Part shown: piece after piece, positions 8,761-18,016 of the stretch | Layout: each line of letters begins with the position of its first letter | Position numbering within the stretch: the first letter of the stretch is position 1 | From: Mycolicibacterium helvum | GTDB lineage: Bacteria; Actinomycetota; Actinomycetes; Mycobacteriales; Mycobacteriaceae | Length of the DNA stretch: 64,000 nt | Direction: 5' to 3' | Assembly: GCF_010731895.1 (NCBI RefSeq) | Contig: NZ_AP022596.1 | Span: 5,518,001-5,582,000, forward strand | Program-made: the position numbers and the translations under genes | Notes under the pieces: model-generated | The model's input: the letters and a program-made list of their open reading frames with translations, nothing else | Told to the model about the DNA's origin: nothing | The model's database searches: none

Positions 8761-9426
8761 TCAGCGTGGTGCCGCGCCTGGAGCCCGGATCACAAGGGGC
8801 ACAGCGGGGAACGCGGCCGCCATCTCCGTGCGGGACTTGCGAAGCGCGCTGGTGCCATAGCCTTTCTTCCGGTGGTCGGGGTGGATCCAGATCCGGACGT
8901 TGACCTCGCCACCGACCAGCTCACCGAACACCATGCCGACCTTGTGTTCACCGTCGATGGCGACGAACCAGGCCGCCTCTTCAGCGCTCAATCGGTCACG
9001 TGCCGAACGGATTTCGTCATCCAGGTCGCCGGCGGGCGCACCAGAACCGTCACCGGCGGCACCGACCTGCTGGGTCCGGGCGGCGAAGATGTCGCGGTCG
9101 GTCTCATCCGAGAACGGCCGAAGCTGCAGGCTCTCGTCCAAGCTTGCCGGGCGCTCCCCGAGCGTGAACGACAGCTGACTGTTGAGGTCGTTGAGTTCGG
9201 CGGCGATGCGGTCGCGGGAATCCTTGGTCACCTGGGCGAAGGACAACCCCAGGACTGCTTCGGTGCCCAGGCGGGACGTACCGAGCAGCGTGGTGATGGC
9301 GTCCACCGCAGAGGCCCGATCATCCGAGTCGACAATGACGTCGAGCACTTCGTGGCGGCGTTCCAGGGCATTGAGCAGAGCATCGGCAATCTCGCGGCGG
9401 GCGGCGGCGCGGTCGAGGTCAGTCAT
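8761..9426 (-). CDS. GNAT-like acetyltransferase with GyrA-like N-terminal domain
   Basis: 221 residues from ATG 9426 (MTDLDRAAARREIADALLN). Residues 9-86 strikingly resemble the helical hinge/dimerisation segment of DNA gyrase subunit A (pattern: ALLNALERRHEVLDVI, then a loop, SRLGTEAVLGLSFAQVT, then DRIAAELNDLNSQL). Residues 145-215 are a GNAT fold, with AAWFVAIDGEHKVG, the strand VNVRIWIHPDHRK and the acetyl-CoA pyrophosphate loop RKKGYGTSAL. The C-terminus stops soon after, so the last strands of the fold are short. Substrate unknown. It is first in a probable three-gene transcript with the membrane protein and cinA. Confidence 0.75.
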   Translation of the reverse strand: MTDLDRAAARREIADALLNALERRHEVLDVIVDSDDRASAVDAITTLLGTSRLGTEAVLGLSFAQVTKDSRDRIAAELNDLNSQLSFTLGERPASLDESLQLRPFSDETDRDIFAARTQQVGAAGDGSGAPAGDLDDEIRSARDRLSAEEAAWFVAIDGEHKVGMVFGELVGGEVNVRIWIHPDHRKKGYGTSALRKSRTEMAAAFPAVPLVIRAPGAAPR

Positions 9427-9670
9427 GGGAGCAAGCGTAGTGCGACGGGTGGCGTTCGGCGGGGGTCCGGAGCGAACTCCATCATCGACGTGCACCGATG
9501 CCGGTCGACATGCCGTGTTGGGCTCTAGTGCGCATGATGATGACGTTCCCCACGCGTGCGATGCCGGATGCGGCGCGGGCGCTGTCCCTCTGCCAAGATG
9601 AACGCGCGGCAGATGATCGGTTGCGCTGGGGTGTCCTGTCGAAGATCGTGATACGAGGAGTTTGAGGACG

Positions 9671-12427
9671 GTGGCGAAGACCTTCGGGACGATCTTCGTC
9701 ATCCTGCTCTTGCTGATGTGCGCGGGTGATCTGCGGGTGTTCAGCGGGCCGCAGCCACAGCCCGCGCAGGACATCGAGCTGGCCGACGGCTGGCGGCTCA
9801 CCTCTGCGCAGGACGTGCCTGACGGCGGTGCGACGATCTCGGCGAACGGCTACGACGCCGCGGCGTGGCATCCGGTGCGCCGGATGCCCGCCACCGTGCT
9901 GGAGACCCTGCAAGACGACGGTGTCTACCCCAACCTCTACTACGGCAAGAACCTGCTCGAGGATGTGCCGCAGGACCTCTACCAGCAGGACTGGTGGTAC
10001 CGCACCACGTTCACCGCGCCGGGTGACTACCCCAACTACGTCCTGGACTTCCCCGGGATCAACTACCGCGCCGAGGTCTGGCTCAACGGCCGCCGCGTAG
10101 CCGACAGCCGACAGGTCGTCGGGATGTACAACGACCATCAACTCGACGTCACGCGCTGGATCGCCCCGGGCACGTCCAACACGCTGGCCGTCAAGGTCAC
10201 CCCGGAACGGGCCATCCAGGATGTCAACGGCGTCGAGCTCGCCGACAGCTGGTACGACTGGATCAACTGGCGCTACCTGGGCTACCAGGGGCCGGACAAG
10301 AACCCCGCCAACGGCAATTCATTCGTGCCCGACCGCAACGCCGGGATCTGGAAACCTGTGTACCTCAAGACATCTGGGCCGGTCTCGATCGGCGAGGCCA
10401 CGGTCAACACCGAGCTCCCCTTGCCCGATACCAACAGCGCCCGGCTGACGGTCTATGCGCCGCTGCGCAACTACTCCGCCGACAAGGTGCGCGGTGTGCT
10501 GCGAGCCACCATCACCCGCGACGGCAAGGCGCCCATCCACGTCGACGAGCCGGTCTCGCTGATGCCCGGCGAGCAGCGTGAGGTCACGCTCAGCCCGGAT
10601 CGATTCGCGGCGCTTGTCGTCGACCATCCCGACCTGTGGTGGCCCTACACGATGGGCCGGCCTGATCTCTACGACCTGAAGCTGGAGTTCCTCCAGAACG
10701 GCACACCGACCGAGTCCTCTAGCCTCAAGTTCGGGATCCGCACCATCACCCAGGGCCGCGACTCCGACGATTCCTTCGCCGAACTGGGCACCGGTGGCAA
10801 CTTCTACCTGCAGGTCAACGGCAAGAACTTCCTGGTTCGCGGCGCCACCTATACCCCCGACCTGCTCTACAAATACGACCCCGACCGCGACGCCGCGATC
10901 CTCGGCTATGTCAAAGATCTCGGGCTGAACATGCTGCGGCTGGAGTCCAAGATCTCCTCGCAGCGCTTCGTCGAGATGGCCGATGAGCTCGGCATCCCGC
11001 TGATGTATGGGTGGATGTGCTGTAACCAGTGGGAGAAATGGCAGCAGTGGGACGACGAGGATCGCCGGGTCTCGCAGGAAAGTATGCGATCTCAGATCGC
11101 GATGCTGCGCTCGCACGCCTCGGTGTTCGTGTGGGCCAACGGCAGCGACGGCCGGCCACCCACCGAGGTGCTCACCGACTATCACCAGATCCTGTCCGAC
11201 CTGCACTGGCAGAACGCCACCGTCGACACGGTGTCGTCACTGAACCGGGACGCCGACGGCCAGCAGGTGTGGGACGGCATTCAGATGGCCGGTCCGTACA
11301 CGTGGCGGCCACCGTCCTACTGGTTCAGCGGCGAGTACGGAGCGGCCCGCGGATCATCGGCCGAACAGGGTGACAACGAACACATTCCGCCGTTTGCGAG
11401 CCTGCAGAAGTTCATCCCGCCCGACAAGCTGTGGCCGATCAACGACACCTGGTACTTCCACGCCGGATCGGATCCGCAGAACTCCCGCCTGGCCAACGTC
11501 CAGCGCGTCATCGATCGCCGCTATGGTCCGTCGACCAACGCGCACATGTTCGCGGACAAGGCCCAACTGGCGCACTACGAGGCCACTCGCGCGCAATTCG
11601 AGTCGTTCGCTGCCAACGGCTGGGACGGCCACAAGATGACGATCTACTGGATGCTCAACAGCCACTGGCCGTCGTTCTTCGGCAACATCTTCGACTACTA
11701 CCTGCGCCCCGGTGGCGCGTACTACGGCGCCAAGAAGGGTCTGCAGCCGCTGTCGGTGGTGTTCGACTCCTACGCCACCGGTAACCACCGCCAGGCCAGA
11801 GTTTCGGTTGTCAACCAGACTCAGGACTCGCGCGAGAACCTGCGCGTGCGGGTGCGCACCTACGACCTGAAGGGCGCCCTGCGCGACGACCGCGCTTCCG
11901 ACGACATCAGCGTCGATCCGGGTGGCGCCGTCGCGGCGATGACACTGCCGCCCGGGCCGGCCGACTCGCCCGTCTTCTTCGTGCGCGCCGAGCTGCTCGA
12001 CCCGGCGGGCAATGTCCTGGCCAACAACGTGTACTGGCAGTCACGGCAGGCCGACGACGTCGGCCCGCCGGCCAACGATGCGGCGTTCAACTCCAATCAG
12101 GTCAGCTGGGCGGATATGACCGCACTGAACTCGATGACGAAGGTGCCGCTGGACGTCACCGCCACCGGCGGTGCCACGGACGGGCGCGACGTCACCATCA
12201 GTCTGCACAACCCGACCCGGCAGATCGCGTTTTTCGAGCGGGCCGAACTGCTGCCCAGTCCGTTGGCCGACGAGATCCTGCCGATCGAATACGACGACAA
12301 CTACGTGACCGTGTTCCCCGGTGAGACCGTCCAGATCAAGGGCCGAGTGCCCGAGTCAGGACCCTCGCCGAGCTGGGTCAGGGTCACCGGGTACAACAGC
12401 ACACCGGTGGTAGTACAGGTCCGCTGA
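9671..12427 (+). CDS. GH2 family glycoside hydrolase (exo-beta-glucosaminidase/mannosidase type)
   Basis: About 918 residues. GTG at 9671 is preferred over TTG at 9662 because GAGGAG at 9655-9660 then has a workable distance. An N-terminal hydrophobic segment (FGTIFVILLLLMCAGDL) is a signal peptide or anchor. Then come a galactose-binding-like GH2 sugar domain (YRAEVWLNGRRVADSR), an Ig-like domain, the TIM barrel (LGLNMLRLESKISSQRF; MYGWMCCNQWEKW), and a C-terminal beta region. The segment VFVWANGSDGRPP and the later SSAEQGDNEHIPP correspond in position to catalytic regions of exo-beta-D-glucosaminidases of this family. Likely acts outside the membrane on a beta-linked sugar; substrate is inference. 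Confidence 0.85.
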   Translation: MAKTFGTIFVILLLLMCAGDLRVFSGPQPQPAQDIELADGWRLTSAQDVPDGGATISANGYDAAAWHPVRRMPATVLETLQDDGVYPNLYYGKNLLEDVPQDLYQQDWWYRTTFTAPGDYPNYVLDFPGINYRAEVWLNGRRVADSRQVVGMYNDHQLDVTRWIAPGTSNTLAVKVTPERAIQDVNGVELADSWYDWINWRYLGYQGPDKNPANGNSFVPDRNAGIWKPVYLKTSGPVSIGEATVNTELPLPDTNSARLTVYAPLRNYSADKVRGVLRATITRDGKAPIHVDEPVSLMPGEQREVTLSPDRFAALVVDHPDLWWPYTMGRPDLYDLKLEFLQNGTPTESSSLKFGIRTITQGRDSDDSFAELGTGGNFYLQVNGKNFLVRGATYTPDLLYKYDPDRDAAILGYVKDLGLNMLRLESKISSQRFVEMADELGIPLMYGWMCCNQWEKWQQWDDEDRRVSQESMRSQIAMLRSHASVFVWANGSDGRPPTEVLTDYHQILSDLHWQNATVDTVSSLNRDADGQQVWDGIQMAGPYTWRPPSYWFSGEYGAARGSSAEQGDNEHIPPFASLQKFIPPDKLWPINDTWYFHAGSDPQNSRLANVQRVIDRRYGPSTNAHMFADKAQLAHYEATRAQFESFAANGWDGHKMTIYWMLNSHWPSFFGNIFDYYLRPGGAYYGAKKGLQPLSVVFDSYATGNHRQARVSVVNQTQDSRENLRVRVRTYDLKGALRDDRASDDISVDPGGAVAAMTLPPGPADSPVFFVRAELLDPAGNVLANNVYWQSRQADDVGPPANDAAFNSNQVSWADMTALNSMTKVPLDVTATGGATDGRDVTISLHNPTRQIAFFERAELLPSPLADEILPIEYDDNYVTVFPGETVQIKGRVPESGPSPSWVRVTGYNSTPVVVQVR

Positions 12428-12538
12428 CACGCACGGCGCACCTGCGACCGGCCATCGTTTGCTCGCGTGCCCTACATTCGGTTCTAACGTCGACAGCCCC
12501 GACATCGGCGGCCCCACAGACCTCGGAAGGGACGGATC

Positions 12539-13441
12539 TTGCTGCAGCACGCCCTCGTCGTGGCAGCCGCCCTTGCCGCTGCGGTGTTCGCCGCCATTGG
12601 AATCGTGGTGCGCCAGCGGGCCACCATGGACGTGCCCCGCGATCAGGGCGTCAGCACCGTGATGTGGTCCACCCTGCTGCGCCGCCGGCTGTGGTGGGCC
12701 GGCACCGCCGCCGCGGTGACGGGTTACGCCTTCCAGGCCGTCGCGCTGGCCTACGGGTCGCTACTGCTGGTCGCCCCGCTGATGGTGTCGGCGCTGCTGT
12801 TCGCCCTGCCGCTCAGCGCGCGGCTGGCCCACCGCCGAGTCACCCGCGCCGAATGGGGTTGGGCCGTGGTGCTCACCATCGCGCTGGGGGTATTCGTGGC
12901 ACTGGCCCGCACCAAGCCCGGCGACTACGAGGGTGCACAGCTGCCGGCCGTGGTCGTGGCCGGAATCAGCCTGCTGTTCGTATCCGGCTGCCTGTTGGTG
13001 GCGCTGCGGCTGTCGAACTGGCGCCGCGCGATCCTACTGGCGGTCGGTGTCGGCGTCCTCTTCGGTGTGGTGGCCGTACTGACCAAACTTGTCACGCATA
13101 TCGTGCGCGCAGACAGCGTGCTGCGGCTGATGACCACGCCCGTGCTCTACGTCGTCGTCGCCGTCGGGGTCATCGCGACCCTGCTGCAGCAGTCGGCCTT
13201 CCACGCCGGGTCCCTGCGGGCGTCCGTCCCGGCGATGCTGGTGCTCGAACCGGTGGTGGCCGTGCTGCTCGGCGAGGTGGTGCTCGGCGAGCACCTGGCG
13301 GTCAGCAAGCCAGCCGCGGCGGTGCTGGCCATCGCCGTCGTCACCATGGGTGCCGCCACGATCGCACTCGGGCGCGACGAGGGCGCCTGGGAAGAGGAAC
13401 TGGAAGTGAAGGCCAAGACCCGGGTGCCCGAGGGCGGCTGA
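12539..13441 (+). CDS. DMT superfamily (EamA-like) membrane transporter
   Basis: 300 residues from TTG 12539 with GGAAGGG upstream. About nine to ten hydrophobic helices in the arrangement of drug/metabolite transporters, with an internal repeat and the ending VLGEHLAVSKPAAAVLAIAV typical of EamA halves (glutamate-rich VLEPVVAVLLGEVVLGE loop). The C-terminus is an acidic cytoplasmic tail (EGAWEEELEVKAKTR). Mycobacterial members of this group are uncharacterised. It follows the GH2 gene by 111 bases in the same direction, so a link with sugar turnover is possible but unproven. Confidence 0.85.
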   Translation: MLQHALVVAAALAAAVFAAIGIVVRQRATMDVPRDQGVSTVMWSTLLRRRLWWAGTAAAVTGYAFQAVALAYGSLLLVAPLMVSALLFALPLSARLAHRRVTRAEWGWAVVLTIALGVFVALARTKPGDYEGAQLPAVVVAGISLLFVSGCLLVALRLSNWRRAILLAVGVGVLFGVVAVLTKLVTHIVRADSVLRLMTTPVLYVVVAVGVIATLLQQSAFHAGSLRASVPAMLVLEPVVAVLLGEVVLGEHLAVSKPAAAVLAIAVVTMGAATIALGRDEGAWEEELEVKAKTRVPEGG

Positions 13442-13469
13442 TGCCGCTGATGCCTCGGCCCACCCAGCC

Positions 13470-13895
13470 TTAGCCCACCCAGGGGCCGACGCCGCCGATC
13501 GAGTCGATCCGGATCCGGGTCAGATATCCCGGTGGTGCGTCGTCGGGCGGGAACGAGATGCCCTCGGCCGTGATCATCACCGCGGCCAGCTCCTGCAGGA
13601 GTTCGGGTGCGCCGCCTTCGACGATGCGGGCGGTGCCGGTCACCGACAGATACGGCCGCATCACCGCGCCCGGCTCGGTCGAGACAATGGTCAGCGCGAC
13701 GCGGCCGTCCCGACGCACGTTACGGACCTTCTTGTATTCGGCCAGGTGAGCTGTCACCAGCTCGTCGCCGTCGTCGCCGGATTGCAGCGCCACCCACACC
13801 ACTGACACCTGCGGGCTGCCGTCCGGGTTGATCGTGACCAGCGTGGCATCCGCACCAGATCCGATCAGGGCACGAGCCGCGTCGTTGAGCTTCAT
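13470..13895 (-). CDS. PPOX-class F420-dependent oxidoreductase
   Basis: 141 residues from ATG 13895 (MKLNDAARALIG). The split beta-barrel family is shown by DATLVTINPDGSPQVSVVWV, then YKKVRNVRRDGRVALTIV and PYLSVTGTARIVEGG, the usual order in mycobacterial PPOX/F420 reductases. These proteins bind F420 or flavin and reduce or bind small aromatic or tetrapyrrole substrates. Placed convergent to the transporter; a start four codons earlier is possible. Confidence 0.88.
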   Translation of the reverse strand: MKLNDAARALIGSGADATLVTINPDGSPQVSVVWVALQSGDDGDELVTAHLAEYKKVRNVRRDGRVALTIVSTEPGAVMRPYLSVTGTARIVEGGAPELLQELAAVMITAEGISFPPDDAPPGYLTRIRIDSIGGVGPWVG

Positions 13896-13953
13896 GTGGC
13901 TGTGCAACGCCGCTCGGCGTGAGCCATTCCCGCATGGTCTGGCGTGTTCGGCG

Positions 13954-15207
13954 TCACGGTGCGTTGGCGAGAGACAGCGTCACCGCTCCACCCCGCGGAT
14001 CGACGCCGTCGAGGATGCTCGACGGGACCCGGAAGACCCGTCCCGGCGACGCCGGCCAGAGCAAGGTCTTCCTGCCGACAGTCCTACCATCCTGGTGCGC
14101 AACGACTTTGGGCGTGCGAACCAACCTGTCGGTCCACAACAGCAGCCGATGCCTGGCGGGTGCGGGATCGCCCGGCCGCAGGATGTTCGGCGCGACCCAG
14201 CGCAGCGGATCCGCCGCCTCGATGCGCACACCCGATTGGGCCGGGCGGCTGCCGTTCAGGTGGGCGCGAACGTGCGTGGCGACGTGGCGGCCGTCCAGGG
14301 CGGCGATATCGGCGGTGTCCACCGGATGCAGAAGGTTGCCCACAGCGAAGACGCCGGGCCTGCTGGTGCGCAGGGCGGTATCGACCGCGGGACCCAATGT
14401 GCCGGGATCGATGTCCAACCCGGCAGCCCTGGCGAGCTCGTGGTCGGGAATCCAGTCGCCGGTGAGCACCACGGTGTCGCACGGGACGACGCGCCGTTCG
14501 CCGGTATCGAGACTTTCGATCTCAACACCGCTGACGACTGGCTTTCCGATGATGCGGGTGACACGTGTTCGGCGGGCGATCGTGACGTCCATCAGCGGCG
14601 TCTTGGCTGCGAGATTGAACAGTCCGTAGGACTCGGGCGACGGATACTCGGTTGTCATGAGTTCGGTCCGGCAGCCCGCATGCTTGAGCGTGAGTACCGC
14701 CGAATAGCTGACCAATTCGGCACCCACGATCACGGCTCGCTGCCCGACCGCGCGGTGTTTGAGGTGAACCAGGTTCTGCAACTGTCCTGTGGTGTAGACG
14801 CCCGCGGCGCGGTCGCCGGGGATCAGCCGGGCCGCCCTGGGTCGCTCCCGTGCGCCGGTGGCCAACACGACGGCCCGAGCTTCCAGGGGTGTGCGCCCCT
14901 TCGGCGAGGTGGTATCCAGCGTCATTTCACCGGCCCAGCCGATGACCATCGTGTTGGTCTGGATCGTGGCGCCCGCCTCGATCGCACGTTCGGCGAGCCG
15001 CCGGGCGTAGGTCGGTCCGCTGATGAACGTCTTCATGTCGCGGATGCCATAGCCGGGGTGGTCGCTGTGTCGCGGGATGCCGCCGGGTTCGGATTCTCGT
15101 TCGGCAACAATGACTTTGAGGCCCTGGCCGGCAAGAGTCGCGGCGGCGGTGAGGCCGGCGGGGCCGGCGCCGACAATGGCGACGTCTGCAGTGTCGCTGG
15201 CGGTCAT
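13954..15207 (-). CDS. FAD-dependent oxidoreductase (small, thioredoxin-reductase-like) of GlpA-type operon
   Basis: 417 residues from ATG 15207. Begins with a Rossmann motif VAIVGAGPAGLTAAATLAG, has VLATGARERPRAARLIPG and a second dinucleotide site RAVIVGAELVSYSA, and ends with VFAVGNLLHPVDTAD. This is the layout of the HcnB/OoxA and thioredoxin-reductase-like partners that accompany GlpA-type dehydrogenases. Its ATG overlaps the stop of the preceding GlpA-like gene (ATGA type), so the two are translated together and probably form one complex. The redox-active CxxC of thioredoxin reductase is absent, so it more likely passes electrons than reduces disulfides. Last gene of the five-gene operon. 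Confidence 0.85.
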   Translation of the reverse strand: MTASDTADVAIVGAGPAGLTAAATLAGQGLKVIVAERESEPGGIPRHSDHPGYGIRDMKTFISGPTYARRLAERAIEAGATIQTNTMVIGWAGEMTLDTTSPKGRTPLEARAVVLATGARERPRAARLIPGDRAAGVYTTGQLQNLVHLKHRAVGQRAVIVGAELVSYSAVLTLKHAGCRTELMTTEYPSPESYGLFNLAAKTPLMDVTIARRTRVTRIIGKPVVSGVEIESLDTGERRVVPCDTVVLTGDWIPDHELARAAGLDIDPGTLGPAVDTALRTSRPGVFAVGNLLHPVDTADIAALDGRHVATHVRAHLNGSRPAQSGVRIEAADPLRWVAPNILRPGDPAPARHRLLLWTDRLVRTPKVVAHQDGRTVGRKTLLWPASPGRVFRVPSSILDGVDPRGGAVTLSLANAP

Positions 15208-16589
15208 CGCTGCCTTCCTGAGCAGGTGTCGAAGAGGTCTTGCACTTCTGCCCCGCAATAAAACGCTTGGCAGCGGCCGTTCATCGCCCGCGTGCGCCGC
15301 CGCAGCCCGTCGAGTCCGGCCGGTGGAATCACCGACTGGCACGCGTCGCGAATCTCGCCGTGGGTGACCCGTTCGCAGAAGCACACGATCCGGCCGTACG
15401 CAGCGTCGGCGGCGATGGTGTCGGCCTGCTGATATGGCCGCGGAAACGCCTCACCGAGGTTGGGCATCCGCGGTGGATCAGGCAGTGCGCGGCGCGGTGT
15501 GAGGGTCAGTCCCGCCGTCGCGAGTTGGCCGCGGACGTATTCGGCGACGGCCATCCCCGCGGTGAGACCGGTGGAGCGGATGCCGCCCACCAGCAGGTAG
15601 CGCTGTGCCGGATCGGCCTCGATGAGGTAGTCGCTGCGATCAATTGCCGCTCGCAGCCCGGCGTAGGTGGCGGTGACTTCTTCGTCGAGCAGCTTCGGCA
15701 TGAGCTGACGGCCCTTGCCGAGCAGGAACTCGAAACCGGCTTCGGAGGTGCCGGTAGCAGCGCGGTCCTGCAGATCTTCGGACGTGGGCCCCAGCATGAC
15801 GTTGCCGTAGATGGTGGGGCTGATGAGGACGCCTTTGCCGCGGGCGGTCGGAACCGGGAGCACGATCTTGTCGACCAGCGGGCGGGCGAGCTTGTCATAG
15901 ACGATGAGTTCGCCGCGCCGGGGGGTGACCGTGAACCTGTGGTACCCGAACAGGGCGTCGAGGTGGTCGGCACCAAGCCCTGCGGCGTTGACGATCCATC
16001 GGGCCGTGACGGTTTCCTGATTGGTGTGAACCGACGTGGTCGCCGGGGCCACCTCGATCCCGGCGACGCGATGGTTCGTCAGCAGCGCCACGCCGCGGTT
16101 CACGGCGTCAGTGGCTAACGCGAGATTGACTGTCCAGGTGCAGATGATCGATTCGTCGGGAACGGTCAGGCCGCCAAGGGCGCCGGCGCCGAGATGCGGC
16201 AATTCGGCGTATACGGCTTGTGCATTGACGATTTCGCACCGCTGGTAGCCGTTGGCTTGGGCTTTCTCCAAGAGACCGGGTAACGCATCGAGTTGCTCAT
16301 GGTCCCAGGCCACCAGGATCGCACCCGTGTGTTCGATCGGAATTCCGGTGCGTCCCGCATAGTCCGACAACAAGCGGTAGCCCCTGCTGACCAACGTCGA
16401 CTCCAGGGTACCGGGCTTGGTGTCGTACCCGGTGTGCAGGATCGCGGTGTTGGCCTTGCTAGTGCCATCGCCGACGTCGTCGCGCGCTTCGATCAGCGCG
16501 ACCGACAGCTCGTAACCCGCCAGCTCGCGGGCGATAGCAGATCCGACGATGCCACCACCGATCACCGCCACGTCGTAAACAGCAGTCAT
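15204..16589 (-). CDS. GlpA-like FAD dehydrogenase with C-terminal BFD-like [2Fe-2S] domain
   Basis: 461 residues from ATG 16589. The DAO/GlpA-type FAD domain starts VAVIGGGIVGSAIAREL and includes NTAILHTGYDTKPGT and LLVGGIRSTGLTAGMAVAEY. The C-terminal 70 residues hold a bacterioferritin-associated-ferredoxin-like domain with cysteines in VCFCERVTHGEI and GRCQAFYCG, the CxC...CxxxxC pattern for a [2Fe-2S] cluster. This architecture is that of anaerobic glycerol-3-phosphate dehydrogenase subunit A; the true substrate is probably a phosphorylated alcohol made by the adjacent kinase. Overlaps both neighbours by four bases. Confidence 0.87.
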   Translation of the reverse strand: MTAVYDVAVIGGGIVGSAIARELAGYELSVALIEARDDVGDGTSKANTAILHTGYDTKPGTLESTLVSRGYRLLSDYAGRTGIPIEHTGAILVAWDHEQLDALPGLLEKAQANGYQRCEIVNAQAVYAELPHLGAGALGGLTVPDESIICTWTVNLALATDAVNRGVALLTNHRVAGIEVAPATTSVHTNQETVTARWIVNAAGLGADHLDALFGYHRFTVTPRRGELIVYDKLARPLVDKIVLPVPTARGKGVLISPTIYGNVMLGPTSEDLQDRAATGTSEAGFEFLLGKGRQLMPKLLDEEVTATYAGLRAAIDRSDYLIEADPAQRYLLVGGIRSTGLTAGMAVAEYVRGQLATAGLTLTPRRALPDPPRMPNLGEAFPRPYQQADTIAADAAYGRIVCFCERVTHGEIRDACQSVIPPAGLDGLRRRTRAMNGRCQAFYCGAEVQDLFDTCSGRQR

Positions 16590-18016
16590 CTCTGGCCCTC
16601 CTGGGAGTAGGTGGTGTCGGCCAATTGCCGCCAGCGGTCGGCGAATTCGGCCGCGCGGGTCGGGGTCCAGCTCGGCTCGTACGTGGCCGATGGTTGCCAA
16701 TCGGAGACGACCTCGCGGACCGACTGCTGCGGTTGAAGGCTCAGCCGGGCCAGCGCCGCGGCGCCGAGTGCGGTGGCGTGCGCCGATGGATAGATTTCGA
16801 CGGGCAACCCAACGATGTCAGCGCAGGCCTGCATGAGCACCTTCGAATGCGTCAGTCCGCCATCAGCGCGCAGCGTCGTCAACGGGCTGGCGGTGTCGGC
16901 GTTGATGGCGCTGACCAGTTCGGCGATTTGTGCGGCAATGCCCTGCAGGACCGCCAGCACGATGTGCCCGCGGCCGGTCGACAGCGTCATACCCGAAATC
17001 GATGCTGTGGCATTTGCTTTCCACCGCGGCGCGGCCAGGCCGGCGAAGGCGGGGACGCACATGACCCCGCCGTTGTCGGGGGCGGCCAGACCGTCCATCT
17101 CCTCGGCGCCGTTGATGACGCCGAGTGAGGAAAGCCACCGGATTGCCGATGCTGCGGTGTAGACCTGACCGTCGACGCAGAAGGTGTCGTTGCCGGCTAT
17201 CCGCCATGCCAGAGATGAGGTGAGACCGCTGGCTGAACGCACTCCGGTCTCTCCGGTGTTCGCCAACAGGAAGGCGCCGGTACCGAAGGTGCATTTCGCC
17301 ATCCCCTCGTCGAAGCACCCTTCGGCCAGAAGTGCCGCCTGCTGGTCCACGACTATGCCACCGACGGGTATCTCGGCACCGAATTCGGTAGTGGTACCGA
17401 TGATTTCGTCGTTGGAAACGATCGCGGGCAGCTGCTCGTCGTCGAGCCCGAAAAGCGCGAGCAACTCCGGGCTCCAGTCCTGGCCGCCGAGTTCGACGGC
17501 TAGCGAACGGCTCGCCGTCGTGGCGTCGGTGACGAAGGCGCCGGTCAGCCGGTACAACAACCAGCTGTCCGATGTCGTGACCACCCCACCGGTCTCCCGG
17601 TTGCGGCGCAACCAGGCCATTTTCGGCGCCGAGAAATAGGGGTCGAGCACCAGTCCGGTGCGCTCAGCCAGCTGTTCGGCGTGCGCGCTGAGTGCGTCGC
17701 ACACGTCGCCGGCCCGCCGGTCTTGCCAAACGATCGCCTGAGTCAGGGCGCGCCCGGTCTGCGGGTCCCAGGCCAGCACTGTTTCGCCCTGATTGGCCAG
17801 CGAGACAGCGTGAATGGGGCGACCAGCCTGAGCGACAGCGGCGCGGCCGGCACCAAGAACAGACTCGAGCAGTTCGTCGGGGTCCTGCTCGACGCCGCCG
17901 CCGTTCAGGTAGCGCGGGTGCACGGAGACCTCGGCCAGGCCGACGATCCCGTCTTCGGGGTCGACCACGATCGCCTTTGTGCCCGAGGTGCCCTGGTCGA
18001 TCGCCAGCACCGTCAC
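16586..18016 (-). CDS. FGGY family carbohydrate kinase (glycerol-kinase-like)
   Basis: 476 residues from GTG 18016, whose GTGA overlaps the permease stop. ATP-binding and sugar motifs of FGGY kinases are present: VLAIDQGTSGTKAIVVD at the start, VEQDPDELLESV, SLANQGETVLAWD, AIVWQDRRA, YFSAPKMAWLRRN, the GTGAFLLANTG phosphate loop and TLRADGGLTHSKVLMQ with the adenosine site. It should phosphorylate a small polyol or sugar-like alcohol, and the product would be oxidised by the two FAD enzymes encoded downstream. It differs enough from standard GlpK that glycerol itself should not be assumed. Confidence 0.9.
   Translation of the reverse strand: MTVLAIDQGTSGTKAIVVDPEDGIVGLAEVSVHPRYLNGGGVEQDPDELLESVLGAGRAAVAQAGRPIHAVSLANQGETVLAWDPQTGRALTQAIVWQDRRAGDVCDALSAHAEQLAERTGLVLDPYFSAPKMAWLRRNRETGGVVTTSDSWLLYRLTGAFVTDATTASRSLAVELGGQDWSPELLALFGLDDEQLPAIVSNDEIIGTTTEFGAEIPVGGIVVDQQAALLAEGCFDEGMAKCTFGTGAFLLANTGETGVRSASGLTSSLAWRIAGNDTFCVDGQVYTAASAIRWLSSLGVINGAEEMDGLAAPDNGGVMCVPAFAGLAAPRWKANATASISGMTLSTGRGHIVLAVLQGIAAQIAELVSAINADTASPLTTLRADGGLTHSKVLMQACADIVGLPVEIYPSAHATALGAAALARLSLQPQQSVREVVSDWQPSATYEPSWTPTRAAEFADRWRQLADTTYSQEGQR

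Noticed and set aside
13828..15261. 477-residue plus-strand open frame
   Set aside because: Lies antisense to the FAD oxidoreductase, repetitive Arg/Gly composition.
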